A program made the position numbers and the translations under genes. The notes beneath the pieces were generated by a model that ran no database searches, was not told where the DNA came from, and saw nothing but the letters and a program-made list of their open reading frames with translations. Of a stretch of DNA of 64,000 bases, positions 10,173 through 18,214 are shown in pieces. Within the stretch, counting starts at the first letter, position 1. Each line of letters starts with the position of its first letter. Origin of the DNA: Mycobacterium sp. Aquia_216 (GTDB lineage: Bacteria > Actinomycetota > Actinomycetes > Mycobacteriales > Mycobacteriaceae); NCBI RefSeq assembly GCF_026723865.1, contig NZ_CP113530.1:1-64000 (forward strand), written 5' to 3'.

Positions 10173-11120
10173 TTAATTGTGGGTCGAGGTGGCTGGCGTC
10201 GGGTCGCTGTTATTACTCACCTGCGGTATTGAGTCTATGCTCGTCACCATCCAGGTCCCGCCGTTATTTTCGACGGTCAGCGGAAACGTAAAATTGATCG
10301 TGGCAAATTGCGAGGTTTGTGCAATGACCCGCGCCCGGACATGAATACGGGTCCCGGGTGTCGGCGCATCAGCGACCTCGGTGGCGGTGTCGGCGTTCTT
10401 GATCACCGCGCTTTGATAACCGCCGATCGGTTTGATCCACGAGTCAGCAACGACGTAGCGGTCCAGGCCGCTGGTGGCGGTCAGGTAGGTGGTAATGAAG
10501 CCGCTCACCACGGGATACACGGGGCTACTCGGGCTCAAGGGGTGGTCGTAGCCCTGCTTCACATCGGCGCCCGGGCCGGGGCTACTCATCGGCACCGGCC
10601 AGTCCATTGCGCGGGGTTGATAGTGCCAAACCGAGACGGGCACACCGTAAAACGCGCTCGTCGCCTCGGCTGATGCGTAGGAACGTTGCTGCACGACCAC
10701 GACAACCCCGTAGAGGTCAACATCGCCGGCCGAGCCGCCCGGCACCACCGACCACACCTTGGGCGTGTTGATCACCGCCGGCGGCGGCGGCGCCGACTGG
10801 CTTGCCGCCGGCGCTGCCTCAGGTTCAGACAGGGTGATAAAGCGTTGCAGCGCTGAGCGTTTGGAGCTCGGCGTGGTCAACACAGCGGCCACGAAATCCG
10901 CGGCGAAGGCACCCGCGGCGTCACGCTGATTGCCGGCACGGTTGGCGATCGCCGCGACATCGCTGGTATCAGGATGCGATGCGCTGAAAAAGACCTTCAC
11001 CGAGGCGGCGAACCCGAACACCGCAAAGAGGGTCACCACGGCGATCGCAGCCTGGCGCAGACGACCGCGGCCGCGGCGGATGCGGTGTTGCCAGGTCCTC
11101 GACATCGTGAGGGTGCTCAT
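10173..11120 (-). CDS. TcpC/VirB8-like conjugation scaffold protein
   Basis: A 315-residue protein with a basic N terminus (RTWQHRIRRGRGRLRQ), one membrane helix (about 23-44) and a large outside part. That part contains a region resembling the paired NTF2-like domains of TcpC (for example VVVVVQQRSYASAEATSAFYG). TcpC proteins scaffold the channel of Gram-positive conjugation systems, like VirB8. It lies in the operon 14 bases after the upstream gene. The assignment rests on topology, length and context rather than on catalytic residues. Confidence 0.8.
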   Translation of the reverse strand: MSTLTMSRTWQHRIRRGRGRLRQAAIAVVTLFAVFGFAASVKVFFSASHPDTSDVAAIANRAGNQRDAAGAFAADFVAAVLTTPSSKRSALQRFITLSEPEAAPAASQSAPPPPAVINTPKVWSVVPGGSAGDVDLYGVVVVVQQRSYASAEATSAFYGVPVSVWHYQPRAMDWPVPMSSPGPGADVKQGYDHPLSPSSPVYPVVSGFITTYLTATSGLDRYVVADSWIKPIGGYQSAVIKNADTATEVADAPTPGTRIHVRARVIAQTSQFATINFTFPLTVENNGGTWMVTSIDSIPQVSNNSDPTPATSTHN

Positions 11121-11134
11121 GACAGCTACTCCTT

Positions 11135-12247
11135 CTAGTTGGGCGAGTGACCGAAGAACTGCAGTTGACTCATCGCGAAGGTGGCATCAACAGGGCTACT
11201 GGGGGCGCCGGCGGGATCAGCGGGCGGGGGCGCCGCGGGGTCACCCCCAGGTGCTCCCATGAGGGAATCCACCAGTCCGTTGGGCGGTTGCTCGCTCGGG
11301 GCGCCTGCGGGCCCAGATGCAGGCGACGTCGGCAGCGGGTTGGCCGGCGGTCGATCGGTGTGCAGGATGATCACATCCACTCTCGAGACCAGGACCTTGC
11401 GGGGCAACGTCACCGACACCGGACCATGGACACTGTGGGTGTCGACGGGCAATGGATCGGTGACGAGTTCATTGCCGTTGAAGAAGTTGAACTGCACGTT
11501 GGTGACAACCCGGTGTTGCAGCCATTCATCCTTGCCCCCTTGGGTTTTCGCTACCCACCCCGGGGTCACCGATAGTGAATTGAGCATGTAGCTACATGCG
11601 GAGTTCGGGCGCGACGGGTCGCAGACGAACTGTACGTGCAGCACCTGGCCATCGAGCCGGCTCTCCTGTGGTCCGCGACCACACACCCACGCCGAATCGG
11701 TTGCTGCGTCGGTCAAAGCCACCGGAGAACGCGCGGCGAGCTGGTCACCCGCCCCACCGTCCGGGGTGCAGCTAGTGCTCCACGGGGTAAACGGCACAGC
11801 CTGGTCCTGTTGTGGCACAGCCACATTGGTCGTTGGTGCGGCGGCGACCGCAGCGATGGTGGCGCGGTGCTGGGGTGGGGACACCGGAGCGGGGCCACCG
11901 CCGAACCCGACGAACGCCACCACGATCAGCACCGCGGCCACCGCCGCACCGCAGCCCAGCCACACAGCGGTTCGTTTGGCCCCCCGATTGACGTCGGGCT
12001 CGGCCTGCTCGCCCACCGCAGCCGACCCGTCGAGGTCGTGCGGGGCGGGCGCGTCGCCGTCCTGCAGCATCACCACGCGCTCGGCACCGTTGTCCGGGCT
12101 GGCCACAGCGCCGTCGACGTCACCGGATCGCTGACTGTCGCTGCGCTCGGCCTGGGGCCCCAGCTGATCGGTGACGGTCAGTATCGGCCCGTCTTCGAGC
12201 AGTTGCTCGAGCATCCAGTCTTGTGTCGACGCGCTCCCCTCCGCCAT
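11135..12247 (-). CDS. Single-pass membrane protein of the conjugation operon, function unknown
   Basis: About 370 residues. An acidic, Ser/Asp-rich cytoplasmic N terminus (1-90) is followed by one membrane helix (about 95-115, GCGAAVAAVLIVVAFVGFGG) and an outside domain with four or more cysteines. The cysteines are spaced as CTPDGG...CGRGP...CDPSRPNSACSY, which could form disulphides. A Pro/Ala-rich tail (about 280-345) follows. The ATG at 12247 overlaps the previous stop (TGATG). I do not recognise the family. Its place between a small membrane protein and TcpC suggests a cell-envelope part of the conjugation channel. Confidence 0.8.
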   Translation of the reverse strand: MAEGSASTQDWMLEQLLEDGPILTVTDQLGPQAERSDSQRSGDVDGAVASPDNGAERVVMLQDGDAPAPHDLDGSAAVGEQAEPDVNRGAKRTAVWLGCGAAVAAVLIVVAFVGFGGGPAPVSPPQHRATIAAVAAAPTTNVAVPQQDQAVPFTPWSTSCTPDGGAGDQLAARSPVALTDAATDSAWVCGRGPQESRLDGQVLHVQFVCDPSRPNSACSYMLNSLSVTPGWVAKTQGGKDEWLQHRVVTNVQFNFFNGNELVTDPLPVDTHSVHGPVSVTLPRKVLVSRVDVIILHTDRPPANPLPTSPASGPAGAPSEQPPNGLVDSLMGAPGGDPAAPPPADPAGAPSSPVDATFAMSQLQFFGHSPN

Positions 12248-12591
12248 CACGAACCCCCATCGCTGATCACGTCACCGTCAATAACCGGATGCCGCTGCGG
12301 GTCTCCGTGGGCGTCCCCCCAGACCGGGACGAGTACCCAGCCCGCGGGGTGCGTGGGGATCGCCTGCCGTACGGGTGCCGGCCGGCGCACGGCGATGGCC
12401 GATGCCGCCGGCCGCGCCGCCGGCGGCGCAACGACCTTGCGGGCGCGACGATCACGCAGTCGCACCAGCACGACAACGCCCAACGCGACAACGAGCAACG
12501 GCCAAATCCTGGCGACCACCTGGACCAGGGCGAGCATCGTGGCCACCGTGCCCAGAAAACCCATGCAGAGGAACGCGATCAGTATTCTCAT
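12247..12591 (-). CDS. First gene of conjugation operon, small membrane protein
   Basis: 114 residues. The N-terminal ~45 residues form two close hydrophobic segments (MRILIAFLCMGFLGTVATML and WPLLVVALGVVVLV). A basic stop-transfer LRDRRARK and a Pro/Ala-rich cytoplasmic tail follow. It opens the minus-strand conjugation operon. A -10 box TAGGTT lies six bases before the ATG, so translation is probably leaderless. An upstream motif shared with ESX genes lies at 12620-12629. Function unknown. Confidence 0.75.
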   Translation of the reverse strand: MRILIAFLCMGFLGTVATMLALVQVVARIWPLLVVALGVVVLVRLRDRRARKVVAPPAARPAASAIAVRRPAPVRQAIPTHPAGWVLVPVWGDAHGDPQRHPVIDGDVISDGGS

Positions 12592-12635
12592 GGCGCAAAC
12601 CTAGCTATCGGATGTGACAGAAATCCGGGTCCGGA
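12592..12635 (-). promoter_or_regulatory. Leaderless promoter of the conjugation operon with ESX-shared motif
   Basis: On the minus strand TAGGTT (plus AACCTA, 12598-12603) ends six bases before the ATG at 12591. The plus-strand block GAAATCCGGG at 12620-12629 matches the core upstream of eccC, eccB and the espI-like gene and is at the same distance (29 bases) from the start. A small palindrome, TCCGG-GT-CCGGA, overlaps it (12624-12635). The region is also the divergent upstream region of the HTH gene at 12681. Confidence 0.55.
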
Positions 12636-12667
12636 ATCTGATGACGGATATGGTGCATGGGGTGCGG

Positions 12668-12680
12668 TAGGGTGCGGGAT
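12668..12680 (+). promoter_or_regulatory. Putative leaderless -10 box of the divergent HTH gene
   Basis: TAGGGT at 12668-12673 fits the mycobacterial TANNNT -10 pattern and ends seven bases before the ATG at 12681. Confidence 0.45.
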
Positions 12681-13187
12681 ATGACCGCTCCAGCTGACGG
12701 GATTGACCGGCTCATTTACTTCGTCGAGGCCCGGCTCACTCAGCTCAAGCTGTCGAAGCAGGAGGTGGCCTCGCGCGGCGGGCCCGGGGTCGACACCCTC
12801 GTCAAGGCCCGTCGCCGCAAAACCCAAAAGGCCCAAAACACCCCGGCTGTCGGCACTTTGCTGCGTTTGGACGCCACCTTGGGGTGGCAGCCCGGCTCGG
12901 CGGCGGTCGTGCTGCTCGGGGGCTATCCGATGAGCCTGACCCCCCGCCCTAACCGGGCTGGCCTTCGCGAGAAGAAAAACCCGCTTCGGCCTATCAGCGA
13001 AGACGAGATTGCGGCGGGTCTGGTGGCTCAACTTCGTGATGAGCTCGGCCGGCTCGAAGAGGACCGTGTCGCCGTCGAGCGGCGCATCGACCTCGTGCGC
13101 CGTGTCCTCGTTACGTTGGTTCCCGACGACGAGTTGGCCGCCTGGCACGGCGCGACCACGTCGATTCCCGGCGCCAGCTCTGCCTGA
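12681..13187 (+). CDS. HTH regulator-like protein divergent to the conjugation operon
   Basis: 168 residues from the ATG at 12681 (MTAPADGIDR). Residues ~8-65 look like an XRE-type helix-turn-helix (LIYFVEARLTQLKLSKQEVA and then GVDTLVKARR). The C-terminal ~60 residues are a charged, coiled-coil-like helix (LRDELGRLEEDRVAVERR). It is the only plus-strand gene in the first 46 kb and is divergent from the conjugation operon, which is the usual arrangement for a local repressor. An earlier in-frame start at 12657 gives a less likely N terminus (MGCGRVRD). Confidence 0.75.
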   Translation: MTAPADGIDRLIYFVEARLTQLKLSKQEVASRGGPGVDTLVKARRRKTQKAQNTPAVGTLLRLDATLGWQPGSAAVVLLGGYPMSLTPRPNRAGLREKKNPLRPISEDEIAAGLVAQLRDELGRLEEDRVAVERRIDLVRRVLVTLVPDDELAAWHGATTSIPGASSA

Positions 13188-13201
13188 ATTACTCATCACC
13201 G

Positions 13202-13873
13202 TCACGGTCGTGTCCGTTCGCCTGGCTCGTGCAATGGCCAGGTGTCGACCAGCCCTGGCCCGGTCATGTCGTAAGCCCCCAAAATGGCGGCCGCGTCCTC
13301 GGCCGTGATCGGCCTTTTGACCGGCGTCAGTGGCCACCACTGGTCAGACCCATCCACGGCCAGCCAGCCTTCGGCGATGCCGTAGATGCCGGCCACCGTG
13401 GGAATCATGACGAGCTGCAAACACAGCCACGGCAAGATCGCCACTTGGCCGAAGGAGCCTGCGGGGTCATAGACGAGCTGCGAAATCAGCAGCGTCAGTG
13501 CGCCCAACGCCGCCCCACCCCACAGCATCGCGGCGACCGGGAAGCCGCGCAGTGTGTGCGGGATGAGGCTGACCAGCACCGCCTTCAACACCCATCCTGC
13601 TCCCCACCCGATCGGCACCACGACGGCGGCTGCGACCACGAAGGCCACTTCGGCGTGCGCGGCGCGCGATTTGGTTGCCCGCATCCACAGCGGATCGATC
13701 CGGGTGTCGTCGTGCGGATCGGGCACCGCCGACGTGCGAATGCGCTGCCGCTTGCGCACGATCCGTCCCAGCTTCTCGGCGCGGCGGCGCTGAATCGTCG
13801 ACCACCCTTGGTGGTAGGCGATCCACTCTCGCCGGACGTCATCGAAGCGATCCGGAGGCAGGTCAACAGCCAT
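13202..13873 (-). CDS. Multi-spanning membrane protein, possible coupling-protein partner
   Basis: 223 residues. A charged, Arg-rich cytoplasmic N terminus (1-70) is followed by about four membrane helices between residues 75 and 180 (for example EVAFVVAAAVVVPIGWGAGW and LCLQLVMIPTVAGIYGIAEG) and a hydrophilic tail. The next gene upstream encodes a coupling ATPase with no membrane helix of its own, so this protein could anchor it; that is inference from adjacency. The ATG at 13873 has a TAGGCT -10 box six bases upstream, so it has its own promoter. Confidence 0.75.
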   Translation of the reverse strand: MAVDLPPDRFDDVRREWIAYHQGWSTIQRRRAEKLGRIVRKRQRIRTSAVPDPHDDTRIDPLWMRATKSRAAHAEVAFVVAAAVVVPIGWGAGWVLKAVLVSLIPHTLRGFPVAAMLWGGAALGALTLLISQLVYDPAGSFGQVAILPWLCLQLVMIPTVAGIYGIAEGWLAVDGSDQWWPLTPVKRPITAEDAAAILGAYDMTGPGLVDTWPLHEPGERTRP

Positions 13874-13918
13874 ATATCGAGCCTAAAGCGCCCAAAGAGG
13901 CTCTCCTGCACTAATTTC
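13874..13918 (-). promoter_or_regulatory. Leaderless promoter of the 223-residue membrane protein
   Basis: Minus-strand TAGGCT (plus AGCCTA, 13880-13885) lies six bases before the start. In its -35 region the plus strand reads CTCTCCTGCACTAATTTC (13901-13918). A near-identical block (CTCTCCTGCACAATTTC, 42142-42158) follows the same AGCCTA box at 42120 upstream of another gene. Confidence 0.5.
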
Positions 13919-14449
13919 TTGACCGCCCAACCGCGCTGCTGAGGGGCTCACGAAGACAGGTCAGGCTCGGCCGACTGCTGGGACTGAGGCCCGGCACCGA
14001 GCTGGCAGTTCATACCCGCACCGTGTGATGTCCGCTGCAGGCGGTGCGGGCGGCGCGTGTCCGGTCTGCGTGACGTGCGAGGGCCAGCAGCATGGTTGCC
14101 ACTGCTGGACAAGACGCAGCTGAACACGGCTGACAGACAACGCGTTACGTTCGCCGTTGCAGACGCCGACGCGATTGTTTGTGGACTTTATCGACCGGAA
14201 TATTGGCGCCCAACAGCGGCGCGATCTGCAACGATCACTTACTAAGTGGACGCTAAAGCTTTTTTATGGCAGCGGATTTGAGGGCGTGCCGCATCTCATT
14301 TCTGTTGTCGCGTGGCACGCTGCGGCCATGCGCTGAGGTAAGCCGTCTCGCGTCTTGTCACCCGGTCTCGTGTGTCAACTTCGTGCTCGTTTCTTCGTCG
14401 CAAGATCTGCTGCCGCATAGCTACGGCGCAGGTCGAGGCAGTCTATACG
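13919..14449. other. Intergenic stretch downstream of the coupling ATPase
   Basis: About 530 bases with no convincing gene, visibly less GC-rich than its surroundings. It contains a short palindrome CACTTACTAAGTG (14236-14248) followed by a run of Ts (GCTTTTTT). Non-coding space beside a coupling-protein gene is one place an origin of transfer can lie, but no nick-site motif could be identified. Confidence 0.35.
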
Positions 14450-15871
14450 TCACTGCGATAGGCTAGACGACACGAAAGTGCGACTAGGAAAACGGTTTTG
14501 AGGCTCTACAGGGCGGCGGCGGCGGGCGGCACGCAGCTCGTCAAGATAGTGGATGAATTCCTCCCAGTCCATCAGCTCGACCCGCTCTCCTGGGGCCCCT
14601 CTGGGGATGATTCTCGCTTCTCTTACATTGCGGGGCAGCAACTCTGCGGGCTCCAGCGCATTTCCGAATTGGCGGCTGGTGTTCTTGTTGTCCGAGTTGT
14701 GATCGTAGCTTTGGTGACTACGCGTTGCTTTGCCTGCCCAGAATGCGGCCGACTCCATGATATCGCGCTCGTGCGAGCCGTACATGATCATTGCCGCGGG
14801 CGTCACATCTCGGATCGCTTTGCCCTGCAGTGGCCCGTAAATCGCGTCGAGCTGCGAACCAGACTGTGCAGCAAAGCAAATCGAACACCCCAGGCCACGT
14901 GACTCGGCCAGATACTGGGGAAGCCGCGGGATCGGCGTGTTGGTGATCTCGTCAAGGAACAACCCGATGCGGTGAAATTCCTCCCACTGCGCTACTTTCA
15001 TGCGTTGCCGGTTGATCAGCTGATCCATCAACACAATTGCCTGCGCCGCGACTGTTCCATCGGCCGGTGTCAACAGGAACAGCGTGGCATCGGGGACATC
15101 GAAGAACGACAAGTCCAGCGGCGAGAAATTGCGGTCACGTTCGGTCGTGAGCAGCCACGCGGTGAGGACCTTCGTTACGGTCATCTTCACCGAATCCCGC
15201 TGTTTAGGTTCCATTTCCAGCACCGCGCGCACCCGCGCCATGAACAACGCGTCGTCGGTCCATGCCGCTGCCGACGCCCAGCCGGGTTTCCACGACATCT
15301 GGAACGGACCTAAGAGATTTTCGATCTCGACATTTTCCGATGCCGCGAGAGTCCACTCCATGCCCTGTCTGGTCGCCGCAGGGCTCGCGGCGTACAACAG
15401 GCAGACCAGAGGAGCCAGTGCTAACTGATCCCACGGACCGGGATCGGACCCTTGCCGGAATGCGCTACCGGACAAGGCGATCGCCGAGGTGCTCAGCAGG
15501 CTCTGCGCGGTCGCTATTGCGTCGTTGAGGTTGGTGATGAGCGCTGTGGGGTCGAAACGGTACGGCGTATATTCTTTGGGATAGTAGGGCGCGCTGATGG
15601 GACGCAAATCCAACAGCGCTGTCGGCCCGGAGCGGCGCGAAGCCACCATCTGCATCAAGTCGTCTTTGCTGGACGACACAAACGCTGGGCCGGGCCACAA
15701 CACGGCCGACTGGGCCAGCCAGCGGCGTGTCTTACCGGTTCCCGGCGGTGCGAATCCCCCCACATGGGGTGCGGTTTCCAAGGGAACCAGCCGGCCTTGC
15801 GCGTCTCGGGTCCAGCCGGCGAAGGGGGTCACCGGCGGCCGAAACCCATCAGTGCTGCTCGACAGTGCCAT
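14450..15871 (-). CDS. VirD4/TraG-like type IV coupling ATPase
   Basis: A 473-residue ATPase that would bring DNA or relaxosome to the conjugation channel. Walker A is FAPPGTGKTRRW (about 40-51) and Walker B RIGLFLDEITN (about 300-310). The stretch LPQYLAESRGLGCSICFAAQ with a following Q is the TraG/VirD4 sensor region. Unlike classical VirD4 there is no N-terminal membrane segment: only ~38 hydrophilic residues precede the P-loop region. The start is three bases after the stop of the upstream zinc-finger gene, so the two are coupled. Confidence 0.88.
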   Translation of the reverse strand: MALSSSTDGFRPPVTPFAGWTRDAQGRLVPLETAPHVGGFAPPGTGKTRRWLAQSAVLWPGPAFVSSSKDDLMQMVASRRSGPTALLDLRPISAPYYPKEYTPYRFDPTALITNLNDAIATAQSLLSTSAIALSGSAFRQGSDPGPWDQLALAPLVCLLYAASPAATRQGMEWTLAASENVEIENLLGPFQMSWKPGWASAAAWTDDALFMARVRAVLEMEPKQRDSVKMTVTKVLTAWLLTTERDRNFSPLDLSFFDVPDATLFLLTPADGTVAAQAIVLMDQLINRQRMKVAQWEEFHRIGLFLDEITNTPIPRLPQYLAESRGLGCSICFAAQSGSQLDAIYGPLQGKAIRDVTPAAMIMYGSHERDIMESAAFWAGKATRSHQSYDHNSDNKNTSRQFGNALEPAELLPRNVREARIIPRGAPGERVELMDWEEFIHYLDELRAARRRRPVEPQNRFPSRTFVSSSLSQ

Positions 15872-15874
15872 GGC

Positions 15875-16411
15875 TCAGCGCTTCGGTGGCTGCGGAGGCA
15901 TTGAGGGCATGCAGATCGGTGCTAGGGCGGGCCGTGGAACCCTGCGCGTGCCCAAGCAAGTCTCACACAGCCGATCGTCATCATGGCCGCGGCAGTCCGG
16001 GCACGGCATCACACACTGCGCGCAGTAGTCTTCGCCATCCCAGGCCGCAGGGCCGCTGCTGTCGGGTCTGACGACGTTGAGCCAGCTACGCACTGTGGCA
16101 TCGCCCACTGCCGTCAGGGCAGCGCATCGCCTACACGACAACGTGTGCGCCGGCTGGCGTGGCGGTTCAGGTCGATGGGCGCCCGAAGGGCGATGCAGAT
16201 CCTCGGAAATGGTCACAGCCAGGCTGATTTGGTCGCGGGTATATAGCCATCCCACAGGCTCAACCCACGTCCGCGGCACGAGCTGCATAATCACGGGGCC
16301 GGGCAGCCCGCTGGCCTGGCTTACTTCTTTGATGGTAAACAGCCCAGCCAAATCCGCCGGCTGGTGGCGTCGGGTTCTATCAGGTAGTGCCAAGGTGCTC
16401 TGCGTAGCCAT
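15875..16411 (-). CDS. MerR-like / DnaJ-type zinc-finger protein beside the coupling ATPase
   Basis: 178 residues. Residues ~24-70 (LFTIKEVSQASGLPGPVIMQ...WLYTRDQI) resemble a MerR/excisionase winged-helix DNA-binding domain. A CRRC pair sits at about 93-96. The C-terminal third has CAQC, CPDCRG and CETCLGTR, the CxxCxG spacing of DnaJ zinc fingers. It could bind DNA near the transfer origin or hold the coupling protein; this is inference from adjacency. A TAACCT -10 box lies six bases before the ATG, indicating its own leaderless promoter. Confidence 0.75.
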   Translation of the reverse strand: MATQSTLALPDRTRRHQPADLAGLFTIKEVSQASGLPGPVIMQLVPRTWVEPVGWLYTRDQISLAVTISEDLHRPSGAHRPEPPRQPAHTLSCRRCAALTAVGDATVRSWLNVVRPDSSGPAAWDGEDYCAQCVMPCPDCRGHDDDRLCETCLGTRRVPRPALAPICMPSMPPQPPKR

Positions 16412-16423
16412 GCTTTAAGGTTA
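16412..16423 (-). promoter_or_regulatory. Leaderless -10 box before the zinc-finger gene
   Basis: Plus-strand AGGTTA at 16418-16423 reads TAACCT on the minus strand and is six bases from the ATG at 16411. Confidence 0.45.
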
Positions 16424-16456
16424 AATCCCCCACACCCCATGGCCGTTCGCTATTTT

Positions 16457-18214
16457 TCAGGCCCCTACCGCGTCGCCCGTCCACGTTTGCTCTTGGCGGA
16501 ACACCACCATAGACACGTCGACGGTTCGGGTGGCGGTCGTGATGCGGACCGTGGATTGAGAGGTCTGCTCAAAGCTGAGGTCGGGCACCATCGCGTCGGT
16601 TGGGCTGTGGCCCACCGTGATCACCGTCGAGGACAGTCCGGCCTGCGGCGCGATGGTGGCCCGGTCGTTGATGATCATCGTCGGTACGAATTCGGCGGGC
16701 CGGCGTGCTTCGACCACCGCAATGTTGGTTTGTGAGACCGAGTACCAACGCCGCGGCTCGCGCGAGTAGATGGCGATGCGTTCGCCTGCGGCCGCGGCCC
16801 GGATCAGCAGCTGGCGAACATAGAAATCCGAGGTGTTCATGACGATGCGGGTCGGTTGGGCTGGATCAGTCAGCGGCCACATGACCAAATCGTCACGCTG
16901 GATCGGTGGCCACCCCGACTTGTCGTCACGCAGCGCTGCGCCGACCAGAATGCCGGTCGGACCGACGGGAACCTGCAATTCGTCGGCGCCATGCAACAGC
17001 CTGGCCGGCAAATGCAGCGCAGGTTGCGTTGCCGGCGCGGCCCGCAGCGCCGCGCGGTACTGACTGCCGGGCAACGTGTTGAGAAACAGGGTCGGCGCCT
17101 GCTCGGGTGGGCGAGGGTCGTTGGTGCGCACCAGCGCCGATACCTGCACCGGCCCGCCCGGCAGCTTGCGGAGCATCATCACGTGCACGATGTGATCACT
17201 GCGCAGTGACCACATCTGATGGAATGATTCGGTCGTAATGTCCTCGGGCGAAAAGTAATACGACGTGACATAGCCCGGTTTGGCGTTGATGGTTTTCCAC
17301 CTCACGTCGGCCTTGGGTCGTGCCGGCGGCGCCGCGCGAACAGCGCCCGCGGTTCCCCCGGGCCGGCTACCTACGCCGAGCAGCTGAGGCTCGGCGACAC
17401 CCTCACTCCCCCTGGGGGTAGTGAGATCCGCGCCGTCATCGTCGCCCTCGTCGACGACCGCCGGGCGCGCGGGCGCAGACGCCAGACCGATGCTGAGCTC
17501 CTCGAGCATCGTGTCTTGTTCTTCGGCGTTGAGCACTCGCGCTCGACAGCCTTGCTGCTCAAGAGCTTTCACGAGGCGCTCGGTGGCGGCCGCGGCTGCC
17601 GACCCAATCGAACGCCGATACATAAGCCCACGGACCGATTCATTGATGTCAAGGCGCACAATCAAATGAGTGGTGCGCTGCCCTGCTGCCCCCCGATCGG
17701 CCAACAGCGTGTTGTAGAGCTGCGGATACCCCGTGCCGGGGCGCACCCGATACCCTGCGGTCGCGATGTCGACACCCAAATGCAGCCCACCCGGCTGTTC
17801 CATCAGGCCGATCACGACGTCGAGCGGTAGTAGGTTGTCGGTCAAGACCAGTGTTGAGCCACGCAGGTACGACGGCGAATACGGTCGCCCGTCAACCTCG
17901 ATCATGGTGACGGCCTCATTGTCGGCGGTACGCACCCCGTAGACGTCGCCGCCATGGCTAATGTCTACCGCGGCACCCACGGCGGTGGTGTGCCGACGGT
18001 CACGCATCCAGCGAGAGCGGTCAAGCACCCAGGCCGCGGCGTTGCGTCGGTGCACCGTGACGACCAGCAAAACCACCGCGGCCACAGTGATCGCCGCCGC
18101 GGGCCACCACCCGAACCGGTACGTCGGCAATATTGCGAACGCCGCGACGCCGATCGCCTCGGCACCGAGGACAGCACCCAAGGAGGGCTTGACATTTACC
18201 GAGCGGGCCTTCAC
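16457..18214 (-). CDS. eccE: ESX membrane complex protein EccE
   Basis: A 585-residue protein with two N-terminal membrane helices (about 12-50, including GVAAFAILPTYRFGWWPAAA), then the EccE pattern with GDVYGVRTADNEAVTMIEVD. EccE is the peripheral subunit of the ESX core complex. A low-complexity insertion (about 250-310, rich in Pro, Gly, Asp) makes it longer than I expect for EccE. Its GTG overlaps the mycP stop in GTGA, so the two are translationally coupled at the end of the core operon. Confidence 0.9.
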   Translation of the reverse strand: MKARSVNVKPSLGAVLGAEAIGVAAFAILPTYRFGWWPAAAITVAAVVLLVVTVHRRNAAAWVLDRSRWMRDRRHTTAVGAAVDISHGGDVYGVRTADNEAVTMIEVDGRPYSPSYLRGSTLVLTDNLLPLDVVIGLMEQPGGLHLGVDIATAGYRVRPGTGYPQLYNTLLADRGAAGQRTTHLIVRLDINESVRGLMYRRSIGSAAAAATERLVKALEQQGCRARVLNAEEQDTMLEELSIGLASAPARPAVVDEGDDDGADLTTPRGSEGVAEPQLLGVGSRPGGTAGAVRAAPPARPKADVRWKTINAKPGYVTSYYFSPEDITTESFHQMWSLRSDHIVHVMMLRKLPGGPVQVSALVRTNDPRPPEQAPTLFLNTLPGSQYRAALRAAPATQPALHLPARLLHGADELQVPVGPTGILVGAALRDDKSGWPPIQRDDLVMWPLTDPAQPTRIVMNTSDFYVRQLLIRAAAAGERIAIYSREPRRWYSVSQTNIAVVEARRPAEFVPTMIINDRATIAPQAGLSSTVITVGHSPTDAMVPDLSFEQTSQSTVRITTATRTVDVSMVVFRQEQTWTGDAVGA

